From the NCBI GenBank assembly GCA_947258805.1, contig CAMYJV010000004.1, forward strand, positions 17,404 through 81,403: a stretch of 64,000 nt of DNA. Reading direction: 5' to 3'. The stretch is from an uncultured Gammaproteobacteria bacterium (lineage in GTDB: Bacteria; Pseudomonadota; Gammaproteobacteria; GCA-2729495). Of the stretch, positions 34,267-43,180 are shown piece after piece (the stretch's first letter is position 1; the number at the start of each line of letters is the position of its first letter). Under the pieces are notes generated by a model. It saw only the letters and a list, made by a program, of their open reading frames with translations, was not told the DNA's origin and searched no databases. The translations under genes were made by a program, and so were the position numbers.

Positions 34267-37026
34267 ATGTTGCGCAGTTTTTCTTTTCCTAGCCGCTGGC
34301 TTGCCGGCCTGTTACTGGCCTGCAGCCTGTCGCCGGCGGCGGCCGACGTGGATATTCCGTACCAGATGAAAGTGCTGGACAACGGGCTGACCGTGATCGT
34401 GCACGAAGACCGCAAGGCGCCGGTAGTCGCAGTCAACATCTGGTACCACGTGGGCTCAAAGAACGAGCCGGCCGGCAAGACCGGGTTTGCGCACCTGTTC
34501 GAGCACCTGATGTTCCAGGGTACGGAAAACTTCGACGAGGAGTACCTGTCTTACCTGCAGGAAATCGGCGCCACTGACCTGAATGCAACTACCTGGTTCG
34601 ACCGCACCAATTATTTCCAGACGGTGCCGAAAAATGCGCTGGACACCGTGCTGTGGCTCGAGTCCGATCGCATGGGGCACTTTGCCGGCGCCATCACGCA
34701 GGCGAAGCTCGACGAACAGCGCGGCGTGGTGCAGAACGAAAAACGGCAGGGCGAAAACCAGCCCTACGGCAAGGTATTCGAGCAACTGCTGCCGCAGGTA
34801 TTCACCGACGGACACCCGTATTCCTGGGAGACCATCGGCTCCATGGCAGATCTTGAGGCCGCCAGCCTCGACGACGTGCGCGACTGGTTCAAGGCCTGGT
34901 ACGGACCGAACAATGCGGTGCTGGTGGTCGCGGGTGACGTCGATGCTGCCGACGCCTTCGCGCGCGTGGAAAAGTTCTTCGGCGATATTCCGCCGGGTCC
35001 ACCGCTCACGCGACCCAGCAAGTGGATTCCGCGGCACGCAGCCGAGCGGCGCATGGAAATGACCGACCGGGTGCCCCAGCCGCGCGTGTATATGGCCTGG
35101 AGCGGACCGGAGTGGGGCTCGCGCGACGCACACCTGCTGGTGCTGGCCGCAGACATCATTGGCGGCGGCAAGAACTCGCGGCTGTTCGAACGACTGGTAT
35201 ATCAAGATCAGATCGCCACCGACGCCGCGCTGGCGCCGCTGCCGCTGGAAATCTCCGGCATCACCTACCTGGTGGCCTCCGCGCAGCCGGGCACGGACCT
35301 GGCGGCGGTTGAAGTGGCGGCGAGGGAAGAGCTGGCCCGTTTCATTGCCGAGGGCCCCAGCGAGCGCGAACTCGAGCGCGCGCGTACGCAGTACCGGGCG
35401 AGTTTTTTGCGCGGTTTAGAAAGAATCGGCGGCTTCGGCGGCAAGTCTGGCGTCCTGGCTCAGAGCACCGTTTACGGCGGCAGCCCGGGAGCCTGGAAGC
35501 AGGAACTTGCCGATGTCGAAGGCGCCACTACGGAAGATCTGCAGCAGGTCGCAAAGCGCTGGCTGGGACCAGGGGCCTTCGTGCTGTCGGTGCAACCCGA
35601 GGGACAACTCCAGGCCGATGCCGGTGGCGCCGACCGCAGCGAAGGACCGCCGGCGCCCGGGGCTTTCCCCGACGTGCGCTTCCCGGCGTTCACCCGCCGC
35701 ACGCTGGATAACGGGCTGGAGGTCATCCTGTCGCCGCGACAGAATCAGCCGCTGGTGGAAATGTCCCTGCAGATCGATGCCGGTTATGCCGCCGACCAGT
35801 TCGCGCGGCCGGGCACCTCCGCGATGACCATGGCCATGCTCGACGAAGGCACCGGGAAACGGTCGGCCCTGGAGATAGCGGAGGCCCTTGCACTGCAGGG
35901 AGCGTCCCTGAGCGCGAACTCGGGGCTCGATACCTCCACCGTGCAACTGTCTGCGCTGGCCGAGAACCTCAATCCTTCACTCGAAATCTACGCCGAGGTG
36001 ATCCTGGACCCGGTGTTTCCACAGGCCGAACTGGAACGTCTGCGCAAGAACACGATCGCGCGCATCCAGCAGGAAAAAACCCGGCCGAACTCCATGGCGC
36101 TGCGCGTGCTGCCCCGACTGTTGTACGGCGAGGGTCATCCCTACGCACAGCCGCTGACGGGCTCCGGCACCGAGGCCGCTGTTACTGAGCTGACCCGCGC
36201 CGATCTCGAGAGTTTTCACAGCACCTGGTTCAAATCGAATCACGCCACGCTCATCGTGGTGGGAAATTTCGACCCGGACCAGCTGATGAAGCAGCTCGAC
36301 AAACTTTTCGGCCGCTGGAAAGCCGGCGATACGCCGGACAAACAGCTCGCCGGTGCGCAGGGCGGCAATGGCAAGACGCTGTACGTCGTCGACAAGCCCG
36401 GCGCGGATCAATCGGTTATTTTCGTCGGCCAGCTGATTCCGCCCAGGGCGAATCCCGACGAGATTGCGATCCGGGCGGTCAACGATATCCTTGGCGGCAA
36501 GTCCACCGCGCGCATCAACATGAACCTGCGCGAAGACAAGGGCTGGTCTTACGGGGCGTACAGCACGATTCTGAATGCGCGCGGTCAGCGACCGCTGCTG
36601 GCCTACGCACCGGTGCAGACGGACAAGACCCGCGAGTCGGTGATCGAATTGCAGCGCGAGCTCGCTGCAATACGCGGCGACGAACCGCCCACGGCCGAAG
36701 AACTGCAGGTTGTCGTCGACAGCAACACCTTGTCGCTGCCCGGGCGCTGGGAGACCTCCAGGGCGGTACTGGGCTCCATCGGCGAAGTCGTGCGTTTTGG
36801 TCTGCCGGATGATTACTGGTCGAGCTACGCTGCCAACGTGCGGGCGCTGCAGCTCGCCGAGGTCGATCGCATCGCGCAAACACTTATCAGTCCCAGCGAA
36901 CTGGCCTGGGTCGTTGTGGGCGACCGCGCGCGAATCGAGGCAGACCTTCAGGACCTGGGCTTCGACGAAATAAGCGAAGTCGACGCAGATGGTCTGCCCG
37001 TTGTGGGTCAACTTGCCGGCGACTGA
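34267..37026 (+). CDS. M16 (insulinase-family) zinc peptidase, periplasmic
   Basis: A 919-residue protein with a signal peptide (WLAGLLLACSLSPAAA, cut before DVD). The first half contains the inverted zinc motif HLFEH (in GFAHLFEHLMFQGTENF) and the distal Glu in RGVVQNEKRQGENQPYG. The second half, from TRRTLDNGLEVILSPRQNQ, is a second M16 domain pair without HxxEH but with the substrate-binding R-Y region (RINMNLREDKGWSYGAYS), as in PqqL-like and other one-chain M16 enzymes. It probably degrades peptides in the periplasm. GAGG lies six bases before the ATG. The MFS gene overlaps its 3' end. Confidence 0.92.
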   Translation: MLRSFSFPSRWLAGLLLACSLSPAAADVDIPYQMKVLDNGLTVIVHEDRKAPVVAVNIWYHVGSKNEPAGKTGFAHLFEHLMFQGTENFDEEYLSYLQEIGATDLNATTWFDRTNYFQTVPKNALDTVLWLESDRMGHFAGAITQAKLDEQRGVVQNEKRQGENQPYGKVFEQLLPQVFTDGHPYSWETIGSMADLEAASLDDVRDWFKAWYGPNNAVLVVAGDVDAADAFARVEKFFGDIPPGPPLTRPSKWIPRHAAERRMEMTDRVPQPRVYMAWSGPEWGSRDAHLLVLAADIIGGGKNSRLFERLVYQDQIATDAALAPLPLEISGITYLVASAQPGTDLAAVEVAAREELARFIAEGPSERELERARTQYRASFLRGLERIGGFGGKSGVLAQSTVYGGSPGAWKQELADVEGATTEDLQQVAKRWLGPGAFVLSVQPEGQLQADAGGADRSEGPPAPGAFPDVRFPAFTRRTLDNGLEVILSPRQNQPLVEMSLQIDAGYAADQFARPGTSAMTMAMLDEGTGKRSALEIAEALALQGASLSANSGLDTSTVQLSALAENLNPSLEIYAEVILDPVFPQAELERLRKNTIARIQQEKTRPNSMALRVLPRLLYGEGHPYAQPLTGSGTEAAVTELTRADLESFHSTWFKSNHATLIVVGNFDPDQLMKQLDKLFGRWKAGDTPDKQLAGAQGGNGKTLYVVDKPGADQSVIFVGQLIPPRANPDEIAIRAVNDILGGKSTARINMNLREDKGWSYGAYSTILNARGQRPLLAYAPVQTDKTRESVIELQRELAAIRGDEPPTAEELQVVVDSNTLSLPGRWETSRAVLGSIGEVVRFGLPDDYWSSYAANVRALQLAEVDRIAQTLISPSELAWVVVGDRARIEADLQDLGFDEISEVDADGLPVVGQLAGD

Positions 37027-38299
37027 CCTCAAGGCCCCGGGTCAGCCCCGCCAGGGCCGCTTTTACGGCTGGTACGTCGCGGCGACTTCCGTCGCGATCT
37101 ATTTCTTCACGAACGGCATGACGCTGTTCGTGCCCCAGAATCTCTTCCCGCGGTTCATCGAGACCTTCGATGTCACCGCCGCGCAGGTCAGCCTCACCAC
37201 CGCCACGTCACTGGGCCTGGCCGCACTGATGGCACCCTTCATCGGCGCAATTGTCGACCGTGCCGGCGTGCTGCGGGTGATTCGTACCGGGCTTGCGGTC
37301 ATGGCCGTGTGCTTTTGCCTGTATCCCTTCGCCCGCAGCATTACCGAGCTCTATATTCTGCACGCGTTCCTCGCGCTGGGCCTCGCATTGTCCGGGCTGC
37401 TGGTGAACGTGGTGCTGCTGTCGAACTGGTTCAGCGCCCGGCGCGGTTTCGTGATCGGCATGCTCGCGGCCGGCTCCAGCCTGGCCGGCGCGCTGCTGCC
37501 GGTGGCGATTTCGCCGCTGGTGAATTCGCCGGACTACGGCTGGCGTTGGGGCGTCGGCCTGCTCGCCGTCGGTTTCATCCTGTTTGCGGTTGTGCCCGGT
37601 TACACGGTGCTGCGGGAACAGCCGAGCCTGCTGGGACTCTACCCGGACGGCGCGGCGAAGCCGCCCCCCGCTGCACAGGCTGCAACCAGCGGCGTCGACC
37701 TGCCCACGGCGCTGCGCTCCGGACCCTTCTGGTGCCTGGCTTTTGGCTCAGCCGCGCTGTGGTACGCAATTCAGGCCATGAACAGCCAGGTGACCATCTA
37801 CTTCGAGCAGGAGGGCGGACTCACGCCGGGGCGCGCCACACTGCTGTATTCCGTGATCTTCTGGTGCAGCTTCGCCGGGAAGTTCCTGTTCGGGGCCCTC
37901 AGCGACCGAATCCCGAAACGCCGGGTCATGCTGGTCACCAGCCTCATCTTGCTGGCCGGCTGCCTGCTGCTGTTCGAAGGCGGGCCCGAGGGGCTGCAGC
38001 TGACGGCCGATCTGCCGCGGCTGGTGAGCTTCGCCGTGGTCTTCGGGCTGGGCTTTGGCGGCAGTTTCACGATGATCCAGCTCGTGGCCGTTGAAACCTT
38101 CGGGCAAAGGTCACTGGGCAAGATTCTCGGCTGCATCACCCTGGTGGATGCCTTGGGCGCGACGCTGGGAACCATTCTCACCGGGCAACTGAAGACCGCC
38201 ACCGGCGGCTATCTGCTGCCCTTTGGCGTGATTACCGCCGTGGCTTTCTTCGCCGTGGTTAACGTATTGCTGATTCGGCCGCTGCCCAGCCGGAAGTGA
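36989..38299 (+). CDS. MFS transporter (monocarboxylate/oxalate-formate type)
   Basis: A 12-helix transporter of up to 436 residues. The first loop motif is present in reduced form (FIGAIVDRAGVLRVIRTG), the second half has FGALSDRIPKRRVMLV, the usual MFS motif A. The start of helix 1 (FYGWYVAATSVAIYFFTNGMTLFVPQNLFPRF) resembles the monocarboxylate porter and oxalate:formate antiporter families. Substrate cannot be fixed. The first ATG (36989) overlaps the M16 gene by 38 bases; a TTG at 37013 is an alternative, since no good ribosome site is visible. Confidence 0.85.
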   Translation: MVCPLWVNLPATDLKAPGQPRQGRFYGWYVAATSVAIYFFTNGMTLFVPQNLFPRFIETFDVTAAQVSLTTATSLGLAALMAPFIGAIVDRAGVLRVIRTGLAVMAVCFCLYPFARSITELYILHAFLALGLALSGLLVNVVLLSNWFSARRGFVIGMLAAGSSLAGALLPVAISPLVNSPDYGWRWGVGLLAVGFILFAVVPGYTVLREQPSLLGLYPDGAAKPPPAAQAATSGVDLPTALRSGPFWCLAFGSAALWYAIQAMNSQVTIYFEQEGGLTPGRATLLYSVIFWCSFAGKFLFGALSDRIPKRRVMLVTSLILLAGCLLLFEGGPEGLQLTADLPRLVSFAVVFGLGFGGSFTMIQLVAVETFGQRSLGKILGCITLVDALGATLGTILTGQLKTATGGYLLPFGVITAVAFFAVVNVLLIRPLPSRK

Positions 38300-38401
38300 C
38301 TTTCTCGATACGCCTTGCGCGGGTCATCAAGCTGTGGAAAATACGCGCCTCGCAGAGCCCGGGCGTAGTCTCGTCCGCGGCAGTCACAGCGAGGACATCC
38401 G

Positions 38402-39337
38402 ATGATCAAAGCCGAGGGTCTGACCAAGCAGTACGGCGCGCTGACGGCCGTGGATCAGATTTCCTTCAAAGTGGAACCCGGCGAAGTGCTCGGCTTCCTT
38501 GGGCCGAACGGCGCGGGCAAGTCCACAACCATGCGCATGTTCGCGGGCTTTGTGCCACCGACGGCCGGTTCTGCGGAAATTTGCGGTCACTCGGTGATCA
38601 CCGACGCGCTGGCGGCCAAGGCAAAGCTGGGCTACCTGCCGGAAGGCGCCCCGGCCTACGGCGAGATGCGGCCGCGGGAATTCCTGGAATTTGTCGCCGC
38701 CATACGCGGCTTCAGCGGGGACGAACAGCGCAAGCGCGTGGGCGAAGCCCTGGAGCGGCTGAATCTCACCGCGGTGCAGAACCAGACTATCGAAACCCTG
38801 TCGAAGGGCTTCAAGCGGCGCGTTGGCCTAGCCCAGGCCATCCTGCACGACCCGCCGGTGCTGATTCTCGACGAACCAACAGACGGGCTGGATCCGAACC
38901 AGAAACACGAGGTGCGCCAGCTGATCGCCGACATGTCGGCCAGCAAGATCATCGTGATCTCCACCCACATCCTCGAAGAAGTGGATGCCGTGTGTAACCG
39001 CGCCATCATTATTGCCAATGGGCGCATACTGGCAGACGAAACACCGGAAACGCTGATCTACCGCTCGCGCTACCACAATGCCGTCACGCTGCGGCTGTCA
39101 CGCGACGGCGACCTGGAAGCCGTGGCCGCCGACATTCGCACCGTGCCGGGTGTCGACCACGTGGAGATTACCGCCGACGGGCGGTCACTGACGGCCTTCC
39201 CCGATGACAACGCGATGATCCTGACCAGTATCGGCGACCTGGCTGGTGCAAAGAACTGGCCGCTGGAACAGCTGCAGCTGGAGTCCGGCCGTCTCGACGA
39301 AGTGTTTCGCACCATCACCTGCGCGGAGGCCGCCTGA
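38402..39337 (+). CDS. ABC transporter ATPase, GldA-like
   Basis: A 311-residue ATPase with Walker A GPNGAGKSTT, a Q-loop (YLPEGAPAYGEM), the signature LSKGFKRRVGLAQAI, Walker B VLILDEPTDGLDPNQ and a C-terminal extension (about 220-311) that ends in EVFRTIT, typical of the CcmA/GldA branch. It belongs to a four-gene operon (ATPase, permease, GldG-like, DUF4340) that recurs in many non-gliding bacteria. The next gene starts within its stop codon (the TGA at 39335 contains the A of the ATG at 39337). Confidence 0.92.
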   Translation: MIKAEGLTKQYGALTAVDQISFKVEPGEVLGFLGPNGAGKSTTMRMFAGFVPPTAGSAEICGHSVITDALAAKAKLGYLPEGAPAYGEMRPREFLEFVAAIRGFSGDEQRKRVGEALERLNLTAVQNQTIETLSKGFKRRVGLAQAILHDPPVLILDEPTDGLDPNQKHEVRQLIADMSASKIIVISTHILEEVDAVCNRAIIIANGRILADETPETLIYRSRYHNAVTLRLSRDGDLEAVAADIRTVPGVDHVEITADGRSLTAFPDDNAMILTSIGDLAGAKNWPLEQLQLESGRLDEVFRTITCAEAA

Positions 39338-40068
39338 TGAGCGCCATCGGCACCATCGCGTCACGCGAATTGCGCGCCTACTTCGCCACGCCGGTGGCCT
39401 TTGTGTTTATCGTGATTTTCCTGGCGCTCAGCGGCTGGTTCACTTTCTATCTCGGTGGCTTCTACGAGCGGGGCCAGGCCGACCTGCAGCCGTTCTTCAC
39501 TTTCCACCCGTGGTTGTACCTGTTCCTGGTACCGGCGATTTCCATGCGCCTGTGGGCCGAGGAACGCAAGTCCGGCAGCATCGAAATGCTGATGACCCTG
39601 CCCGTATCCATCTGGGACGCGGTGCTCGGCAAATTCCTGGCGGCCTGGGCCTTCACGGCCGTGGCGCTGGCCCTCACGTTTCCGATCTGGATTACGGTGA
39701 ACTACCTCGGCGACCCGGACAACGGCGTCATTGTGACGGCCTATCTCGGCAGCCTGCTGATGGCCGGCGCGTTTCTCGCCATCGGCTCGTGCATTTCAGC
39801 GGCGAACCGCAACCAGGTGGTGGCATTCATCATCACGGTGGTGATTTGCTTTTTATTCCTGCTGAGTGGTTTCCCGCTGGTGCTCGACTTCTTCGCCGGT
39901 GCGCCACAAACCATCGTCGACACCATTGCGGGCCTGAGCTTCCTGACGCATTTCAACGCACTGAGCAAGGGCGTGATCGACCTGCGTGACGTGGTGTATT
40001 TCCTGCTGGTGATCACCGCGTGGCTGTATGCCACCAGCATCGTGCTGGAAATGAAAAAGGCTGACTGA
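39337..40068 (+). CDS. ABC transporter permease, GldF-like (ABC-2 type)
   Basis: A 243-residue inner-membrane permease with about six helices. Features of the GldF branch are ASRELRAYFATPVAFVFIVIF at the N-terminus, MRLWAEERKSGSIEMLMTLPVSIWDAVLGKFLAAW (coupling helix) and FNALSKGVIDLRDVVYFL near the C-terminus. It should form the pore for the adjacent ATPase. It overlaps the ATPase stop by one base and the GldG-like gene begins two bases after its own stop, so the units are tightly coupled. Confidence 0.93.
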   Translation: MSAIGTIASRELRAYFATPVAFVFIVIFLALSGWFTFYLGGFYERGQADLQPFFTFHPWLYLFLVPAISMRLWAEERKSGSIEMLMTLPVSIWDAVLGKFLAAWAFTAVALALTFPIWITVNYLGDPDNGVIVTAYLGSLLMAGAFLAIGSCISAANRNQVVAFIITVVICFLFLLSGFPLVLDFFAGAPQTIVDTIAGLSFLTHFNALSKGVIDLRDVVYFLLVITAWLYATSIVLEMKKAD

Positions 40069-40069
40069 C

Positions 40070-41941
40070 ATGAGCGCACGCGAAACCAGGGGCCGTTTCG
40101 GGCTGCTGATCCTGACCGCACTGTTCATCGTGGCCGTGGTGGCTGCCAACGCCGCGCTGCGCGGCATACGCCTCGACCTGACAGAGAATCGCCTCTACAC
40201 GCTGTCCGAGGGCACCTACGCGATCCTCGAAGACATCCCGGAGACCGTGAACCTGTACTTCTTTTTCTCGGACAGGGCCACGGCAGACATCCCGCAGCTG
40301 CGCACCTACGCCAGCCGCGTGCGCGAGATGCTCGAAGAATTCGAACAAAACGCCGACGGGCGCGTGAATATCCGCTTCATCGACCCGCTGCCATTCTCGG
40401 AAGAAGAAGACCGCGCGTCAGAATTCGGCCTGCAGAGCGTGGAGCTGGCGATGGGCTCAGACCCGGTCTTCATGGGCATCGCCGGCACCAACAGCATCGG
40501 CGACGAAGAAATCATTGCCTTCCTTGATCCTACGAATGAAGCCTTCCTGGAATACGAACTCGCCAAGCTCGTGCAGACATTGTCCGTAGTCAGCAAGCCG
40601 GTAATCGGCCTGCTGACGCCGTTGCAGATGACGGCCGGCTTCGACCAGGCCACGCAGCAGCTGCGCCAGCCCTGGGTCATTATTCAGCAGGTGCAGCAGT
40701 TGTTCGAGCTGCGCACGCTGCCGGCGGGCACGGACAGCATCGATGCAGACATCGACGTGCTGATGATCGTGCACCCGAAAGACCTGGGTGACAGCACGCT
40801 GTATGCCATCGACCAGTTCATTATGCGCGGCGGCCGCGCGTTGCTGTTCGTCGACCCCTACGCCCAGGCCGACTCGCAGCCGCCGCCGGTACCAGGAATG
40901 AGCCAGCCGGGTGGCGGCGCATCCGACCTGAATCGACTGCTGGCACCGTGGGGCGTGTCGATTCCACCGGGCCTGGTCGTGGGTGACGACCGTTACGCGC
41001 TGACGGTTACCGGCCTGGGCAACCGTCCGGTACGCTACCTGCCCCTGCTCGGTATCGATCAGAACGGTATCGATCCCGATGACGTGGTCACGGCCGGGAT
41101 ACGCAACCTGAACCTGGGCTTTCCCGGCTACATTGAGATCAGCGACGACGCGAGCGTTACCGTAACGCCACTGATCGAATCCAGCGACCTGGCCGGCACG
41201 CTGCAGGCCGAAGAACTGGCGTTCGTGCAGGACCCGGAGATTCTGCGGACAAATTTCCAGCCCACCGGCGAACCTTACCTGCTCGCCGCACGGCTGCAGG
41301 GCGAGGCCCCGAGCGCTTTCCCCGACGGCCCGCCGCCGCTGCCGGAGAGCGGCACGACGGTGGATACCGGTACTCATCTCGCGCAGTCGGACGGTCCTAT
41401 CAACGTGGTGCTGGTGGCCGATACGGACCTGTTGACGGACCGGCTGTGGGTACAGGTGCGTAACTTCCTTGGCCAGCCGCTGACCACGGCCTTTGCCGGC
41501 AACGGTGATTTCACGGTCAACGCGCTGGACAACCTGACCGGCAGCAACGACCTGATCAGCATTCGCGGCCGCGCCACCTATACCCGACCTTTTACGCCGG
41601 TGCAGGACCTGCACCGCGACGCCGAAGCGCGGCTCCGGATTACCGAGCAGCAGCTGACCCAGGAACTGAGCACGCTGGAAGCAAAGCTCTCCGAACTGCA
41701 GGCCGAGCGCCAGGACGGCGGCAACCTGTTGCTGAGCCCGGAACAGCAACAGGAGATCGACCGTTTCCAGGACGAACGGCTGCGCATTCGCAAAGATCTG
41801 CGCCAGGTGCAGCGCGACCTGGACCAGAGCATCGAAGACCTCGGCATGCAGCTGAAGGTCATCAACATCTTCCTCGTGCCCGCCCTGATCGCGCTGCTCG
41901 GCCTGGCCCTGCTGGTGCTGCGCCGCCAGCGGCGCGCTTGA
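40070..41941 (+). CDS. GldG-family ABC-associated protein
   Basis: A 623-residue membrane-anchored periplasmic protein: N-terminal helix (about 10-30, LLILTALFIVAVVAANAAL), then LDLTENRLYTLSEGTYAILEDI typical of GldG, a long periplasmic ABC_transp_aux region with LDPTNEAFLEYELAKLV, and RALLFVDPYAQ. Near the C-terminus there is a coiled coil (about 520-585, EQQLTQELSTLEAKLSELQAE and onward) and a last membrane helix (VPALIALLGLALLVLRR). In gliding Bacteroidetes GldG works with GldA and GldF; in Proteobacteria the same set has unknown cargo. Confidence 0.92.
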   Translation: MSARETRGRFGLLILTALFIVAVVAANAALRGIRLDLTENRLYTLSEGTYAILEDIPETVNLYFFFSDRATADIPQLRTYASRVREMLEEFEQNADGRVNIRFIDPLPFSEEEDRASEFGLQSVELAMGSDPVFMGIAGTNSIGDEEIIAFLDPTNEAFLEYELAKLVQTLSVVSKPVIGLLTPLQMTAGFDQATQQLRQPWVIIQQVQQLFELRTLPAGTDSIDADIDVLMIVHPKDLGDSTLYAIDQFIMRGGRALLFVDPYAQADSQPPPVPGMSQPGGGASDLNRLLAPWGVSIPPGLVVGDDRYALTVTGLGNRPVRYLPLLGIDQNGIDPDDVVTAGIRNLNLGFPGYIEISDDASVTVTPLIESSDLAGTLQAEELAFVQDPEILRTNFQPTGEPYLLAARLQGEAPSAFPDGPPPLPESGTTVDTGTHLAQSDGPINVVLVADTDLLTDRLWVQVRNFLGQPLTTAFAGNGDFTVNALDNLTGSNDLISIRGRATYTRPFTPVQDLHRDAEARLRITEQQLTQELSTLEAKLSELQAERQDGGNLLLSPEQQQEIDRFQDERLRIRKDLRQVQRDLDQSIEDLGMQLKVINIFLVPALIALLGLALLVLRRQRRA

Positions 41942-41954
41942 GGAGGTATCCGGA

Positions 41955-43061
41955 ATGAACCAGCGCAACCTGCTGATCCTGTTTGTGGCCCTCGGCCTGG
42001 TGGCCCTCACCGCTTGGCTGCTCAGCCAGGAGGACCCGGCCAGCCTGGGCGAAGGCGACCCGTTGATGCCCGGATTGGCGACAGCACTGAACAGTGTCAC
42101 CAGCGTGACGGTGCGGCGTGCCGGCAACGACACCGTGGCGAGCTTGCGCAGGACCGAGGGCGGTTGGGTCGTGACCGACCGTGACGACTACCCCGCCGAT
42201 TTTGCGCGCGTTCGCCAGAACCTGCTGGGCTTGGCCGAGGCGCAGATTTTCGAGTCCAAGACCGCCAACGCGGAGTTCTACGATCGCCTCGGCGTGCGTG
42301 ACATCGCCGACGCCGAGGCAACGGGCACGGAACTGGACATCCAGGCACCTGACTACAGCGCCCGGATCATAGTTGGCCGCGCCGACGAGGGCGGCGGCAG
42401 CCTGGCCTATGTGCGCCGGGCGGGCGAGGCGCAGAGTTATCTCGTGACAGCCAGCTTGAACCCCGGCACCAGCGCGGGAGACTGGCTCGACAAAAAGATT
42501 ATCGACCTGCCGTCCACGCGGGTGAGATCAGTACAGATTCGCCATCCCGATGGCGAGATTCTCGCCATTGCGAAGCCGCGCAGCGAATCTACGAATTACA
42601 CCGTGGCCGACGTGCCGGACGGCCGCAGTCTGACCTACGACGGTGTCGCCAATGCCATCGGCGCCGCGCTGGCCGGGCTGAATCTCGACGACGTGGAACC
42701 CGCCGAGGGCTTTGACACCGGCGGCAACGAACCCACCGTCGCCAGCTACGAGACTTTCGACGGCCTGATTGTGGAAGTCCGCACATGGCAGCTCGAGGAC
42801 CGCAGCGTGCACGCGTTCTCGGCCACCGCAACAGTGCCGGGCCCGGAGGCCAATGCGGCGAAGGACGACGCTGAGTCAGACCAGGGCGATGACGAGGCCA
42901 CTGATGCCGACGGCCCGACCGATGCCGAAGCGCTGGCCCGGGTCAAAGAACAGGCAGATGCCATCAATTCCCGCTTCAACGCCTGGGTCTACGTGTTGCC
43001 AAGCTTCAAGGCCGAACAGTTCACGCGCCGCATGGACGACCTGCTGGCGGCCGCCGAGTAG
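41955..43061 (+). CDS. DUF4340-domain protein
   Basis: A 368-residue protein with an N-terminal membrane helix (LLILFVALGLVALTAWLL) and the DUF4340 layout: VTSVTVRRAGNDTVASLRRTEG, WVVTDRDDYPADFARVRQNLLGLAEAQ, ARIIVGRADEGG and WLDKKIIDLPSTRVRSVQI. The rest is acidic and repetitive (PEANAAKDDAESDQGDDEA). It always follows GldG-like genes in this operon type and presumably is an extracytoplasmic part of the transporter. AGGAGG stands eight bases before the ATG, one of the strongest ribosome sites in the window. Confidence 0.92.
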   Translation: MNQRNLLILFVALGLVALTAWLLSQEDPASLGEGDPLMPGLATALNSVTSVTVRRAGNDTVASLRRTEGGWVVTDRDDYPADFARVRQNLLGLAEAQIFESKTANAEFYDRLGVRDIADAEATGTELDIQAPDYSARIIVGRADEGGGSLAYVRRAGEAQSYLVTASLNPGTSAGDWLDKKIIDLPSTRVRSVQIRHPDGEILAIAKPRSESTNYTVADVPDGRSLTYDGVANAIGAALAGLNLDDVEPAEGFDTGGNEPTVASYETFDGLIVEVRTWQLEDRSVHAFSATATVPGPEANAAKDDAESDQGDDEATDADGPTDAEALARVKEQADAINSRFNAWVYVLPSFKAEQFTRRMDDLLAAAE

Positions 43062-43180
43062 CTACTAGCGCCGGGCCGCCTACCCCCGTGGCGACCCAAA
43101 GACGCGCATCACGAACTCCGTCAGCGGCCCGCAGAGGGTATCCTGTGCTGATTCGAAGCTGAACTGAAGAGAGCTGCCGA

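Noticed and set aside
40457..42133. Long minus-strand open frame opposite the GldG-like gene
   Set aside because: Shadow of a well-supported gene; composition is Arg/Gln/Val-rich without motifs and has no ribosome site.
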